Below are positions 44,395 through 53,723 of a stretch of 64,000 bases of DNA, piece by piece. The DNA is from Oscillospiraceae bacterium. Lineage in GTDB: Bacteria > Bacillota > Clostridia > Oscillospirales > Oscillospiraceae. Position numbers and translations under genes: made by a program. Positions within the stretch are counted from its first letter, which is position 1. Every line of letters begins with the position of its first letter. The notes under the pieces are model-generated. The model was not told the origin of the DNA. It saw only the letters and a program-made list of their open reading frames with translations, and made no database searches. The stretch lies in the NCBI GenBank assembly GCA_910575265.1, contig CAJTEA010000002.1, forward strand, positions 1,503-65,502, written 5' to 3'.

Positions 44395-45878
44395 GCCGAA
44401 AAAACAAGGTCCCCTTTTTCGCCTCCCTCCAGGTGAAATACGCCCTGAGCTATCTGGTCATCTTCGCCGTGGTGCTGGTGCTGCTGAACACCTATCCCGT
44501 GCTGGCCTCCCAGGACCTGCTGTTCGCCTCCAAGCGGGACTCCCTCAAGAGCCAGACGGCGGTGATGGCCTCCGCCCTCATGGAGCTGGAGTCCCTGTCT
44601 TCCGACCAGGTGGCCCGGGTGATGAACATGCTGGACAGCATGGGATTAAGCCGCATTTTGGTCACCGACCCGGCTGGGCTGATTCTTTACGACAGCACCT
44701 GTCAGCCCCAGGAGGAGGGGGAACCCCCGCCGGGCGAGGAGGAGACTCCCCCGGCGGAGTACCGCTACGCCCTGTATCAGGAGGTAGTCTCCGCTCTGCG
44801 GGGGAACGACGTGTTCTACTCCCGGTACGCCGACCGGGTGTTCACCTCCACCGCCGCCATGCCCATCGTATACCGGGGGATGGTCATCGGATCCATCTAC
44901 ATTCTGGAGGTGGACCGGGCCCAGGGAGAGCTGCTGTACAGCCTTCAGCAGAATCTGCGCACCATCTCTCTGGTGATCGCGGTGGTGACGCTTGTCATGT
45001 CCGCCCTCTTCTCCAAAATGCTCACTGCCCGCATCGCCGCTCTGCTGCGGGCCATCCGGATTGTGGGCGAGGGGGAGTACGGCCACCGCCTCCAGCCGGT
45101 GGGCCGGGACGAGCTGGCCCAGCTGGCCGGGGAATTCAACCACCTGACCGACCGCCTCCAGACCACGGAGGAGATCCGCCGCCGCTTCGTCTCCGACGCC
45201 AGCCACGAGCTGAAAACCCCGCTGGCCTCTATCCGTCTGCTGGCCGACTCCATTTTACAGGCCGGTGAGATGGACCTGGAGATGGTGCGGGATTTTGTGG
45301 GGGACATCGGCTCTGAGGCCGAGCGCCTCACCCGGATCACTGAGCATCTGCTGGCCCTCACCCGGCTGGACAGCCTGCCCGCCGGCGAGCGGTGGGCGGT
45401 GGATGTCTCTCAGGTGGCGGAGCGGAGCGTCGCCCTGCTCCAGCCGGTGGCCGACACCGCCGGGGTGACGGTGGAGCAGAATTTAAAGCCCGGCTGCACC
45501 GTTCTGTGTACTGAGGACGATCTGTCGCAGATCTGCTTTAATCTGGTGGAAAACGCTATTAAATACAACTTCCGCGGGGGGAAGGTCTTTGTCTCGGTAT
45601 ACCGGGACGGGGACCAGGTTCTGCTGGAGGTAGGCGACACCGGCGTGGGTATCCCGGAGGAGGACCTGCCCAAGGTGTTCAACCGTTTTTACCGGGTGGA
45701 CAAGGCCCGGTCCCGGGCCGCGGGGGGCACTGGGTTGGGGCTGTCCATCGTCCGGGACACCGCCCGCCGCCACAACGGCTGGGTCACCGCCCGGCCCCGG
45801 AATCCGGAGGGGAGCCTGTTTACGGTGGGCTTTCCCCAATATATTCCTGAAACAGGCGGAAAGGGGGCGGAGCAATGA
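44391..45878 (+). CDS. Sensor histidine kinase (WalK/PhoR type)
   Basis: 495 residues. Two membrane helices (about 20-40 and 190-210) flank an extracytoplasmic sensor of about 150 residues; then HAMP, HisKA with the phosphoacceptor His272 in SDASHELKTPLASIRL, and HATPase_c (NLVENAIKYNF; GDTGVGIPEEDLPKVFNRFYRVDKARSRAAGGTGLGLSI). The ATG at 44391 overlaps the response regulator stop; a longer upstream frame is not credible. Its signal is unknown; gene order with comEA-like and GerMN genes suggests an envelope signal. Confidence 0.92.
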   Translation: MSRKNKVPFFASLQVKYALSYLVIFAVVLVLLNTYPVLASQDLLFASKRDSLKSQTAVMASALMELESLSSDQVARVMNMLDSMGLSRILVTDPAGLILYDSTCQPQEEGEPPPGEEETPPAEYRYALYQEVVSALRGNDVFYSRYADRVFTSTAAMPIVYRGMVIGSIYILEVDRAQGELLYSLQQNLRTISLVIAVVTLVMSALFSKMLTARIAALLRAIRIVGEGEYGHRLQPVGRDELAQLAGEFNHLTDRLQTTEEIRRRFVSDASHELKTPLASIRLLADSILQAGEMDLEMVRDFVGDIGSEAERLTRITEHLLALTRLDSLPAGERWAVDVSQVAERSVALLQPVADTAGVTVEQNLKPGCTVLCTEDDLSQICFNLVENAIKYNFRGGKVFVSVYRDGDQVLLEVGDTGVGIPEEDLPKVFNRFYRVDKARSRAAGGTGLGLSIVRDTARRHNGWVTARPRNPEGSLFTVGFPQYIPETGGKGAEQ

Positions 45879-46390
45879 GAAAACGGCGCGGAATTTCCGC
45901 TCTGCTGGCGATCGTCCTCCTTCTGGCCGCCTGCGGCGGGGGGGAGGCGAATACGCCGGAGAGCGGTTACGTCCTCTGGTTCTGCGCTCCCGCCAGGGAG
46001 GAGCACGGCCCCGCCCTGATCCCCCAGCCCTATGTGGGGGAGGACCCCGGCCCGACGGAGCTGCTGTCCGCCCTGCTGGCCGGTCCCGTCCAGGAGGGCG
46101 GGAGCTCCCCCTTTCCCCGGGGGGTCACACTGCGCCAATGCGCGGAGGACGAGGAACGGCCGGGAGTCCTCCTGGTGGATCTGTCCGAGCAGTACAGCGC
46201 CTTGGCCGACATCTCCCTTACCCTGGCGGACTACTCCATCGTCCTCACCCTGTCTCAGCTGGAGGGGGTAGAGGGGGTGGAGATCACCGCCGGGGGCCAC
46301 TATGTCAGCTACCGCAGCCACCAGCTTCTAACCGCTCAGGAAGCGGTGCTGTGGGACGAGCTGGCGGAGGAAGCGGCCCTTTCCCAATGA
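45875..46390 (+). CDS. GerMN-domain lipoprotein
   Basis: 171 residues. Lipobox LAAC (Cys20). One GerMN domain (GPTELLSALLAGPVQEGGSS, PFPRGVTLRQC, GVLLVDLSEQYSALADISLT), as in GerM and LpqB-type proteins that stand near sensor kinases. It overlaps the kinase stop by 4 bases. As with LpqB, the lipoprotein may tune the adjacent kinase. Exported and membrane anchored. Confidence 0.83.
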   Translation: MRKRRGISALLAIVLLLAACGGGEANTPESGYVLWFCAPAREEHGPALIPQPYVGEDPGPTELLSALLAGPVQEGGSSPFPRGVTLRQCAEDEERPGVLLVDLSEQYSALADISLTLADYSIVLTLSQLEGVEGVEITAGGHYVSYRSHQLLTAQEAVLWDELAEEAALSQ

Positions 46391-46414
46391 TGACCAGCTT
46401 CCCTGACTGGAATA

Positions 46415-46796
46415 GGAGGGTTTGCAGCGCTGGATGGCGCATTGTCAGAGGTGGACGCAGAGACGCTCCAAGCCAATTTCAAACGAGGAATTGACAACAG
46501 GACCTGCGGCTTTAATATTGAGAGACCGACAGATACCTCCTATGACAGCTTCACCTGGGCTGATTCATAAGAAAAATTACTTCCGGGCTCTGGATTTGGA
46601 ATATCCGGGCGGCGACTTCGAGTTTGCGTTTCAATTCCTGTCCCAATATTTCAACCTGGAAGAAAACAGCCTGGATTATCTGTGGGTGGATGATACAGAC
46701 TGGGTGTACTCCGCGGAGGATATAATGTGGCTGAGCCGTCAGCCCTATCACCCGGAGTGGCACTATAAAAAGCTCACAGCCTCGGAAAACACTTGA
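46415..46796 (+). pseudogene. Remnant of an unidentified gene in two frames
   Basis: One frame (46427-46570) reads ALDGALSEVDAETLQANFKR and ends DSFTWADS; the next frame continues from about 46569 (KKNYFRALDLEYPGGDFEFA) to TGA 46794-46796, ending HYKKLTASENT. Both look like real protein, acidic with Trp/Tyr, so a single one-base indel near 46565 and loss of the head explain it. The family is unknown. Confidence 0.5.
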
Positions 46797-46821
46797 CAAT
46801 GGAGCCAATTCCCGATACTCT
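46793..46821 (+). promoter_or_regulatory. Promoter of metY
   Basis: TTGACA (46793-46798), 17 bases, TACTCT (46816-46821), 34 bases before the start codon. No SAM riboswitch or S-box hairpin was seen in the short leader. Confidence 0.65.
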
Positions 46822-46854
46822 TATCTGTGATTTTAACGAAAGAAGGCGTTCATA

Positions 46855-48138
46855 ATGAGCGATTACCGCATCAATACCAAATGCGTCCAGGGGGGCTACA
46901 CCCCCGGCAACGGCGAGCCCCGGCAGATTCCCATTGTTCAGTCCACCACCTTTAAATACGCCACCAGCGAGGACATGGGCAAGCTCTTCGACCTGGAGGC
47001 CAGCGGCTACTTTTACACTCGGCTCCAGAACCCCACCAACGACATGGTAGCCGCCAAAATCCGCGACATGGAGGGCGGTACCGCCGCCATGCTCACCTCC
47101 TCCGGCCAGGCGGCCAACTTCTACGCCGTGTTCAACATCGCCAACTGCGGCGACCACGTGGTGGCCTCCTCCACCATTTACGGCGGAACCTACAACCTGT
47201 TCCACGTCACCATGCGGAAGATGGGCATCGACTTCACCTTCGTTTCCCCCGACTGTACCGAGGGGGAGCTGAACGCCGCCTTCCGGCCCAACACTAAGGC
47301 CGTGTTTGGCGAGACCATCGCCAACCCCGCCCTCACCGTGCTGGACATTGAAAAATTCGCCAAGGCCGCCCACGACCACGGCGTACCCCTGATTATTGAC
47401 AACACCTTCGCCACCCCGGTAAACTGCCGGCCCTTCGAGTGGGGCTGCGACATCGTCACCCACTCCACCACCAAGTATATGGACGGCCACGGAGCCGGGG
47501 TGGGCGGCTGCATCGTGGACAGCGGTCGGTTCGACTGGATGGCCCACAAGGAAAAATTCCCCGGCCTGTGTACCCCCGACGACAGCTACCACGGCATCAC
47601 CTACGCCGAGAAATTCGGCCAGAGCGGGGCCTTTATCACCAAGGCCACCGCCCAGCTCATGCGGGACTTCGGCTCCATCCAGTCCCCACAGAACGCCTTT
47701 TTGCTGAACCTGGGACTGGAAAGCCTCCACGTCCGGATGCCCCGCCACTGTGAGAACGCCCTGGCGGTGGCGAAGTTTTTGAAAAACCACCCCAAAATCA
47801 GCTTTGTCACCTATCCGGGCCTGGAGGGGGACAAGTACTACGAGCTGGCCCAAAAGTATATGCCCAACGGCACCTGCGGAGTGGTGTCCTTCGGCTTCCG
47901 GGGCGGGCGGGCCGCCGCCGAGACCTTCATGAGGCACCTGAAGCTGGCCGCTATTGAGACTCATGTGGCCGACGCCCGCACCTGCACCCTCCACCCCGCC
48001 TCCGCCACCCACCGGCAGATGAACGACGAGGAGCTTGCCGCCGCCGGAATCACCCCCGATCTGGTCCGCTTCTCCTGCGGCATTGAGGACGCCGCCGACC
48101 TGATCGCCGACATCGAACAGGCCCTGGCCCAGGTATAA
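46855..48138 (+). CDS. metY: O-acetylhomoserine aminocarboxypropyltransferase / cysteine synthase family enzyme
   Basis: 427 residues of the Cys/Met metabolism PLP enzyme family (MetY type by length and motifs). N-terminal VQSTTFKYATSEDMGKL, cofactor-phosphate region TSSGQAANFYAVFNI, Asp in PLIIDNTFATP, PLP lysine in THSTTKYMDGHGAG, and C-terminal ETHVADARTCTLHPASATH. It converts O-acetylhomoserine and sulfide to homocysteine. It is followed by a DUF3783 gene 12 bases later. AAGAAGG precedes the ATG. Confidence 0.93.
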   Translation: MSDYRINTKCVQGGYTPGNGEPRQIPIVQSTTFKYATSEDMGKLFDLEASGYFYTRLQNPTNDMVAAKIRDMEGGTAAMLTSSGQAANFYAVFNIANCGDHVVASSTIYGGTYNLFHVTMRKMGIDFTFVSPDCTEGELNAAFRPNTKAVFGETIANPALTVLDIEKFAKAAHDHGVPLIIDNTFATPVNCRPFEWGCDIVTHSTTKYMDGHGAGVGGCIVDSGRFDWMAHKEKFPGLCTPDDSYHGITYAEKFGQSGAFITKATAQLMRDFGSIQSPQNAFLLNLGLESLHVRMPRHCENALAVAKFLKNHPKISFVTYPGLEGDKYYELAQKYMPNGTCGVVSFGFRGGRAAAETFMRHLKLAAIETHVADARTCTLHPASATHRQMNDEELAAAGITPDLVRFSCGIEDAADLIADIEQALAQV

Positions 48139-48150
48139 GGAGGTCCGACC

Positions 48151-48531
48151 ATGAAAAACGCGGGAATCATTCTGATGTACAACTGCTCCGGGGAGAAGTT
48201 CTCCAAGCTGAAGCAGATTTTTGCCATGCTCCGCCTGCGCATGCGTGTGGTGGAGCCGGACCGCTACCACATCTCCCTGGGAGAGCTGGCCCAGGGAAAG
48301 GGAGAGCCCGGCGAGGCGGCGGAGCCCCTGCCCGAGCCCATGCTGGTGTTCTGTTATCTGCCCCAGGCCCTGCTCAACCAGGTGCTGGAGGTCATCCGGG
48401 TGGCCAAGCTCCCCCCGATCCCCCTGAAAGCGGTGCTTACTGAGACCAATCAGAGCTGGGACACCCATCAGCTCCACCAGGAGCTGCTCAAGGAGCGGGA
48501 CTCTTTCGCGGCGCGGGAATCGGAACCATAA
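48151..48531 (+). CDS. DUF3783 domain-containing protein
   Basis: 126 residues. The DUF3783 pattern is recognisable: MLVFCYLPQALLNQVLEVIR and PLKAVLTETNQSWDTHQLHQELLKER, plus an N-terminal MKNAGIILMYNCSGEKFSKL. Function unknown. Co-transcribed with metY by spacing (12 bases) and AGGAGG before its ATG. Cytosolic. Confidence 0.8.
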   Translation: MKNAGIILMYNCSGEKFSKLKQIFAMLRLRMRVVEPDRYHISLGELAQGKGEPGEAAEPLPEPMLVFCYLPQALLNQVLEVIRVAKLPPIPLKAVLTETNQSWDTHQLHQELLKERDSFAARESEP

Positions 48532-48551
48532 AACCAGTCCTCGCCCCTCTC

Positions 48552-48578
48552 TTATTTTTTCGGTCAATTTGCCGATAG
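48552..48578 (+). promoter_or_regulatory. Candidate sigma-D (FliA-type) promoter
   Basis: GCCGATAG at 48571-48578 matches the flagellar sigma -10 consensus GCCGATAT in seven of eight bases. TTAT lies 15 bases upstream, the position of the TAAA -35 element. It is 53 bases before the flagellin-like gene start. Confidence 0.5.
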
Positions 48579-48631
48579 TTAAGGTAAACGGGACAACGAC
48601 TTTAACGGTCCAATGAGAGGAGGCGCCAGCG

Positions 48632-51600
48632 ATGGGTGAGCTGGATATTCGCAGAATCACAGGCTCCGCCGTTCCACAGTATCCCAGCGTCAGCAAAGCG
48701 GAGAAGACGGCCGGCGGTACGGAACCCCAAAAGGCGGCCGGACAGCCGGGCTGTACAGTCTCAGACACCTTGCGGCAGCTGATGTCCGGAACTGCGGCGG
48801 ACCAGGTGCGGGACAGCCGCCGGGTGCTCCAGACAGGTGAGACGGTGCTGGCTGAGGTGCAGGAGCGTCTGGGCCGGATGAAGGAGCTGGCCCAGCAGGC
48901 CGCTGACGGGAGCGGGTCTGACCGCGCCGCCCTCCAGGCGGAGCTGGAGAAGCTGCGGGCGGACATCGACCGAATGATCCGCGGCGCCTCCGCGGGCGGC
49001 ACGCCGCTGTTTCTTGATGGGGACCCGGGCATGGACGAGGGGATGGACGAGCTTTTGGACGCCGTCAGGAATGAGGCCTCCTCCAGTGAGGAGGCCGGCC
49101 AAGCTCTCCCCGACTGGCTGATGAAGGGGCTTGCTCAGGGCGCTCCCTCCGCCGAACGGCTGCTGGCCTCTCTGGGGCTGGACAAAACCGCCGGCGGCGC
49201 GGAGCTTCTGGCCGCCGTGGCCGGACGTTCGCTGGAGCGCGACCCCGCCGCCGGCTATCTGGCCACCCTGTATCTGGGCGCTGTCCTGGCCGGCGGGGAC
49301 CCCAGCGAGGGAGTTGATCCCCAGCAGGCTATGGAGGGCATCCAGCGGCTGCTGGAAAAGCTGGACGCGGGCGTCCCGCTGGACCAGGCCATTGAGGAGC
49401 TGACCGGCGGGGAGTTCACCAGCCTTGCGGATTTCCAGCTCCAGTTCACCAGCGGGACCGCCCCGGGGCTTCAGGACTTTCTCGTCCACCTGCTGCTATC
49501 GGACAGCGAATCCCTTCTCACCGCCGACACCCCTCTGCTGGCGCTCCTCGTGGGCTTTGGGGGAGGCGGCTTTGATCTTCTGATGAGCCTGATGTCCGTC
49601 CCGCGAAGCTTGGAAACCGGCCCTGAACCCGCGCTTGCGCCGGATCCCCAAACAACTGATTCCCAGACGGCTGATCCCCAGGCGGCTGTGGTGCCGGGCG
49701 CGGCAGAGACCCCCGATCCGCAGACCTCTGTTGTCCAGTATGGAAACGTGCAGGTACTGGGCCGGGACCTCTCCGGCGTGTCCTATGATGAGGCGTCCGG
49801 GACGCTGACCGTGGGCGGGACGGCGGACGTGGTCATCCAGGGAACGGAGCGGGGCGCGCGGGGGAACCAAGTCATCCTGCTCACCGGCTCCGGGACGGCG
49901 ACATTGCAAGATGTGACCGGCTCCGCGCTGGTTGTGGACTCCGCCGCGGCCCGCCTGCTCAGCGCCGGCCAGAATGAGCTGGCTGAGGTATCCCTGCGGC
50001 AGGACGCGTCCCTCACCTTCAGCGGCGGCGGGCTGCTGAAAATCGGCGTCCTCCACGCCAACGAATCCAACACCCTGCGTCTGGCCGGGGGCGCGGTATT
50101 GGTTGAGGAGGAGAGGAGCGGAGCCGCCTCAAGAGCCATTACCGCCTCTGTCCTTCTGGACGGCGCGGCCTCCCTGGCCGCGCGGGCCGCTCATGTGACC
50201 AGCTTTGACGGAAAACCTCTGGAGGCCTTTGACCTGGTCTGGAAAGCGCTGTTGCCAGGCTGGAGCGGCATCACCTCCCTGACGGTGGACGGCCAGCCGG
50301 CGAAGATGAATCTCAAAGGCGGCGACACCCCCGACCCGGCGCGCCTGTGGCTGGACAAGGGGGACCCCACTCACGGCTTTTCCCTCCACTCCCTGATTTT
50401 CCGGGGGAGGGACCGGGCGGGCCAGCTCCAGACCCGGTACGCCTACCTGCGCTGGAGCCAGAGCATGAAGCGGTTCCAGACCCTCTCCATGTACCCCAAT
50501 CCCTTCACCATCACCGGCGGCGAGGAGGGGCAGGACTGGCACTATGAGGAGGAAACCCACACCCTGCGCATCCTCACCGCCCAGGTGACCGCCATTTCCG
50601 GCGGCAGAGGGCGGAACGCGGACCAGACGCCTTTCAGCGGCCGGGTCGCCCTGGCCGACCATATCGGCACAATGGCTCTGGCCCTGGCCGGCGTGGTCTG
50701 CCGGGTGTCCTCCGGTCCGGCCCTGGACCTGGGCCGGGCAAACGACGTGACCCTGATTCTTCAAAGCGGGAGCAGCAACCGCTTTGAGAGTGGAGCGGGC
50801 TGCGCGGGTATCTCGCTGGGAGACGGTACCACCCTGAGCGTTGACCGCGCCAAGGCCCAGGACGACCGCACCCCTGTCGGGGCCCTCACCGCCACCGGAA
50901 CCGGCGGCGGCGCGGGCATCGGGCGGGACAAGGGCGCCGGCCGGGATGAGAGCAGCCATATTTTGATCCGCGGCGGAACGATCACCGCCACCGGCGCGGG
51001 CGGAGGAGCCGGCATTGGTGCGGGAAAACACAGCGGCATCGGCCCGATCATCATTACCGGTGGTTCCATCTCCGCCGAGGCTGGCTATCACGCCGCCGCC
51101 ATCGGGGCGGGAGTGCACGGAAGCTGCGGCGACATTCTGATTTCCGGGACCGCCCGAATTGTAAAGGCCGCCGGAGGCGACCCCGGCGCGGACATCGGGG
51201 CCTGTCTCTTTGGAACCTGCGGAGAGGTCCAGATTGCCGGCGGCGCGGACATCGGCAGCGCCAGGCTCCGGCGGAAAACAGGGCTGTCTCTGCAAATGGG
51301 GGACGACACGGTGACGCTGCCCCAGTTCCGCCTCTCCTCCCGGACCTTGCGGCTGGACAATCTCCAGGTAACCACCCGGGAATACGCCCGGTCCGCCAAA
51401 ATCACCATCGACGCGGACCAGCGCATGGTCGCCCAGGTTCAGGAGGCCTACAGCGCCCTGTATGGCCGGCTGGAGGAGAGCTTCAGCGGGCTGTATAGCT
51501 TCCGCCAGTACGTCCATGTTCCGGAGGAGCCGCTGCGGGACAACGCCGCGGCCAACGCGCTGCTTCAGGAGTCCATCCTGCTCCAACCCGCTCAGGCTGT

Positions 51601-51652
51601 ACGCACCCACAGCAGACGGGGGTCTGAGGATGTACAACAGCTTCTGCGATAA
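48632..51652 (+). CDS. Giant flagellin-like protein with beta-helix insert
   Basis: 1006 residues. Residues about 44-130 look like a flagellin D1 helix region (QTGETVLAEVQERLGRMKEL, AALQAELEKLRADIDRMIRG). The last 40 residues match the flagellin C-terminus (DNAAANALLQESILLQ, ending VQQLLR). Between them lie some 800 residues: a helical part, a Pro/Gln/Thr linker (about 340-370) and a long Gly-rich region that reads like a right-handed beta-helix (GGGAGIGRDKGAGRDE, GGTITATGAGGGAGIGAGKH, GGSISAEAGYHAAAIGAGVH). It could be incorporated in a flagellar filament or be a secreted relative. GAGGAGG upstream and the sigma-D-like promoter agree with a flagellar link. No signal peptide is evident. Confidence 0.7.
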   Translation: MGELDIRRITGSAVPQYPSVSKAEKTAGGTEPQKAAGQPGCTVSDTLRQLMSGTAADQVRDSRRVLQTGETVLAEVQERLGRMKELAQQAADGSGSDRAALQAELEKLRADIDRMIRGASAGGTPLFLDGDPGMDEGMDELLDAVRNEASSSEEAGQALPDWLMKGLAQGAPSAERLLASLGLDKTAGGAELLAAVAGRSLERDPAAGYLATLYLGAVLAGGDPSEGVDPQQAMEGIQRLLEKLDAGVPLDQAIEELTGGEFTSLADFQLQFTSGTAPGLQDFLVHLLLSDSESLLTADTPLLALLVGFGGGGFDLLMSLMSVPRSLETGPEPALAPDPQTTDSQTADPQAAVVPGAAETPDPQTSVVQYGNVQVLGRDLSGVSYDEASGTLTVGGTADVVIQGTERGARGNQVILLTGSGTATLQDVTGSALVVDSAAARLLSAGQNELAEVSLRQDASLTFSGGGLLKIGVLHANESNTLRLAGGAVLVEEERSGAASRAITASVLLDGAASLAARAAHVTSFDGKPLEAFDLVWKALLPGWSGITSLTVDGQPAKMNLKGGDTPDPARLWLDKGDPTHGFSLHSLIFRGRDRAGQLQTRYAYLRWSQSMKRFQTLSMYPNPFTITGGEEGQDWHYEEETHTLRILTAQVTAISGGRGRNADQTPFSGRVALADHIGTMALALAGVVCRVSSGPALDLGRANDVTLILQSGSSNRFESGAGCAGISLGDGTTLSVDRAKAQDDRTPVGALTATGTGGGAGIGRDKGAGRDESSHILIRGGTITATGAGGGAGIGAGKHSGIGPIIITGGSISAEAGYHAAAIGAGVHGSCGDILISGTARIVKAAGGDPGADIGACLFGTCGEVQIAGGADIGSARLRRKTGLSLQMGDDTVTLPQFRLSSRTLRLDNLQVTTREYARSAKITIDADQRMVAQVQEAYSALYGRLEESFSGLYSFRQYVHVPEEPLRDNAAANALLQESILLQPAQAVRTHSRRGSEDVQQLLR

Positions 51653-51656
51653 AGGC

Positions 51657-51690
51657 CCGAGGGCCGCGGGGATATCCCGCGGCCCTCGGT
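51657..51690. terminator. Intrinsic terminator between convergent genes
   Basis: GAGGGCCGCGGG, 5 bases, CCCGCGGCCCTC, followed by GGTTGTTTTGTTT. It ends the flagellin-like gene and probably the MATE fusion gene on the other strand. Confidence 0.8.
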
Positions 51691-51698
51691 TGTTTTGT

Positions 51699-53663
51699 TT
51701 ATCTTCGGCTGATGTAGTCGCAGATCAGCTCCGCGGTCTTTTCCGCGCCGATGGAGCTGTCTACACTCAGCTCGTACTGGTGGATATCCCCCCACTCCTG
51801 GCCGGAAACGCTCTTATAGTACGCGCTCCGGGCGGAGTCGGAGCGGGCGACGCTCTTCCGGCCTTCGGCCTCCGTATCGCCGTACATCTCCATAACCTTC
51901 TTTACCCGAAAATCCTTGGGGGCGTGGATGAAGACGCGTACCAGGTCCTCCCGGCCGCACAGGACGTAGTCCGCCGCACGGCCGATGATGACGCAGGACC
52001 CCTGATCCGCGATCATGTTGATGGCCTTCTCCTGCGCCGCCACCGCCTGCCGGACTGCGCTGGTGCTCAGATACAGCTCCCGCATAACGGCGTTTTCATC
52101 GGAGTTGAGGCCGGAGATAAACTCTCGGGACAGGCCGCTCTCCTGGGCGGCCAGGGCAGTCATTTCCTTGTAATAGCAGGGGAGGCTCAGCTTCTCCGCG
52201 ACCAGCTGTCCAATGTGCTTGCCGGCCGTGCCGTGCTCCCGGGCGATGGTGATGATGACGCCGGGGCGGGACTGTTTCAGCACCGTTCCGGAGCCCTCCG
52301 CCGCCGCGTCCGGCTGGCTGAGGCGCTTCCACACCCGCGCGACCACCGCCGCTGTGATGACCATGGCGATGAGGTCGGCCACAGGCGCGGACCACAGGAT
52401 ACCCATGATCCCCATCCGCGTGGGCATGGCAATTGCCAGCACAATCAGCAGGATGTCGCGAAGAACGGACAGGGGTACGGCGGCCTTGGCGTGGCCGATG
52501 GACTGGAGGAACATGGCGCAGGCCTTTTGCAGGCAGGTGAAGATAACCAGCGACAGGTAGATCCGCAGACAGCCGGTGGCGAAGGCGGAATACAGCTCGC
52601 CGCCGTCGCTGCCGAACATGCGCACAAAGACCATGGGTACGCTCTCAAACAGGACGGTAGCAATCACGCAGACCGTCAGCGTGGACAACACCACCAGCTT
52701 GAAGGTCTCCCTGACCCGGCTGTACAGCTTGGCGCCGTAGTTGTAGCCCATGATGGGCAGAGCGCCGGCGGTGATGCCGCAGGCGATGTTCAGGATGATC
52801 TGGAACAGCTTGATAATGACCACAAAGGCGGACAGAGGAATATCCGGGCCATACACGCTCTGAGCGCCGTAGGACTTGAGCAGGATATTGTTCACGATGG
52901 TGGTGGCCACAATGCACAGCTGGGTTAAAAAGCTTCCGCAGCCAAGAGGCAGGACGGGCTTGATGTGCTTCCAGCTGGGAATAAAATCGGAGGCCTTTAC
53001 CCGGAACACCCGGCTCCGGCGCAGGTAGGCGATGCAGATCAGGAAGCTGACAAACTGGCCCAGGATGGTGGCAAGGGCCGCGCCCTTGATGCCCCAGCGC
53101 AGCACAAAGATGGCCACCGGGTCGCCGATCATGTTGATCACCGCGCCCACCATCATGGCGGCCATGGAATATTTGGGGCTGCCGTCGGCGCGGATGATGG
53201 AGGCCATCGTATTCTGGACCAGAGCCAGGGGCATCATAATAAAGATGATCCGGCCATAGTCCCGGGTCAGCTCAATGGTGGCCTCGGTAGCGCCCAGGGT
53301 GTACAGGATGCTGTCTCCCAGGGCGTAGCACACCGCGATAATAACTACGCCGGAGAAGAAGGAGCCCAGAATGCTGTTTGCCACAGACCGTCCGGCCCCG
53401 GCGGTGTTTCCCTGCCCCTGAGACAGGCTGAGAAAGGTAGCCATACCGTCGCCAAACAGCACGGACGCGCCCCAGCCCACCACCGTGATGGGGAAAATAA
53501 TTCCGGTGGCGGCGTTGCCCAGATAGCCGATGCCGTTGCCCACGAAGATCTGGTCTACGATGTTGTAAAGACAGGAGATGATCAGCGCCAGGGTGCTGGG
53601 AATCGCGAATCGCAGCAGCAGCCGGCTTACCTTTTCCTGCCCAAGATAGTTGTTTTCTTCCAT
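51699..53663 (-). CDS. MATE-family efflux transporter fused to a cytidylate kinase-like domain
   Basis: 654 residues. Residues 1-440 are a MATE transporter (about 12 helices; PSTLALIISCLYNIVDQIFVGN, ASIIRADGSPKYSMAAMMVG). Residues about 455-650 are a cytidylate-kinase-like domain (GVIITIAREHGTAGKHIGQLVAEKL as P-loop-like start, CVIIGRAADYVL, ELSVDSSIGAEKTAEL). MATE proteins export cationic drugs by Na+ or H+ antiport; the kinase-like part may sense or modify. The start at 53663 has AAGGAGG 7 bases upstream; the frame extends further but reads from the leader hairpin. Confidence 0.9.
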   Translation of the reverse strand: MEENNYLGQEKVSRLLLRFAIPSTLALIISCLYNIVDQIFVGNGIGYLGNAATGIIFPITVVGWGASVLFGDGMATFLSLSQGQGNTAGAGRSVANSILGSFFSGVVIIAVCYALGDSILYTLGATEATIELTRDYGRIIFIMMPLALVQNTMASIIRADGSPKYSMAAMMVGAVINMIGDPVAIFVLRWGIKGAALATILGQFVSFLICIAYLRRSRVFRVKASDFIPSWKHIKPVLPLGCGSFLTQLCIVATTIVNNILLKSYGAQSVYGPDIPLSAFVVIIKLFQIILNIACGITAGALPIMGYNYGAKLYSRVRETFKLVVLSTLTVCVIATVLFESVPMVFVRMFGSDGGELYSAFATGCLRIYLSLVIFTCLQKACAMFLQSIGHAKAAVPLSVLRDILLIVLAIAMPTRMGIMGILWSAPVADLIAMVITAAVVARVWKRLSQPDAAAEGSGTVLKQSRPGVIITIAREHGTAGKHIGQLVAEKLSLPCYYKEMTALAAQESGLSREFISGLNSDENAVMRELYLSTSAVRQAVAAQEKAINMIADQGSCVIIGRAADYVLCGREDLVRVFIHAPKDFRVKKVMEMYGDTEAEGRKSVARSDSARSAYYKSVSGQEWGDIHQYELSVDSSIGAEKTAELICDYISRR

Positions 53664-53701
53664 AAATATACCTCCTTCGATCAACGGAACACAGTCAAAA
53701 A

Positions 53702-53723
53702 GACACATGCCTCCGCATGCGTC
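53702..53723. terminator. Hairpin with T run in the leader of the MATE fusion gene
   Basis: GACACATGC, 4 bases, GCATGCGTC, followed by TTTTTT on the plus strand and, on the minus strand, TTTTT (53697-53701) as in an intrinsic terminator. On the minus strand it lies 38 bases ahead of the start codon, where it may attenuate transcription. Inverted repeat CGTAATCAGATTTACG lies further upstream. Confidence 0.45.
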
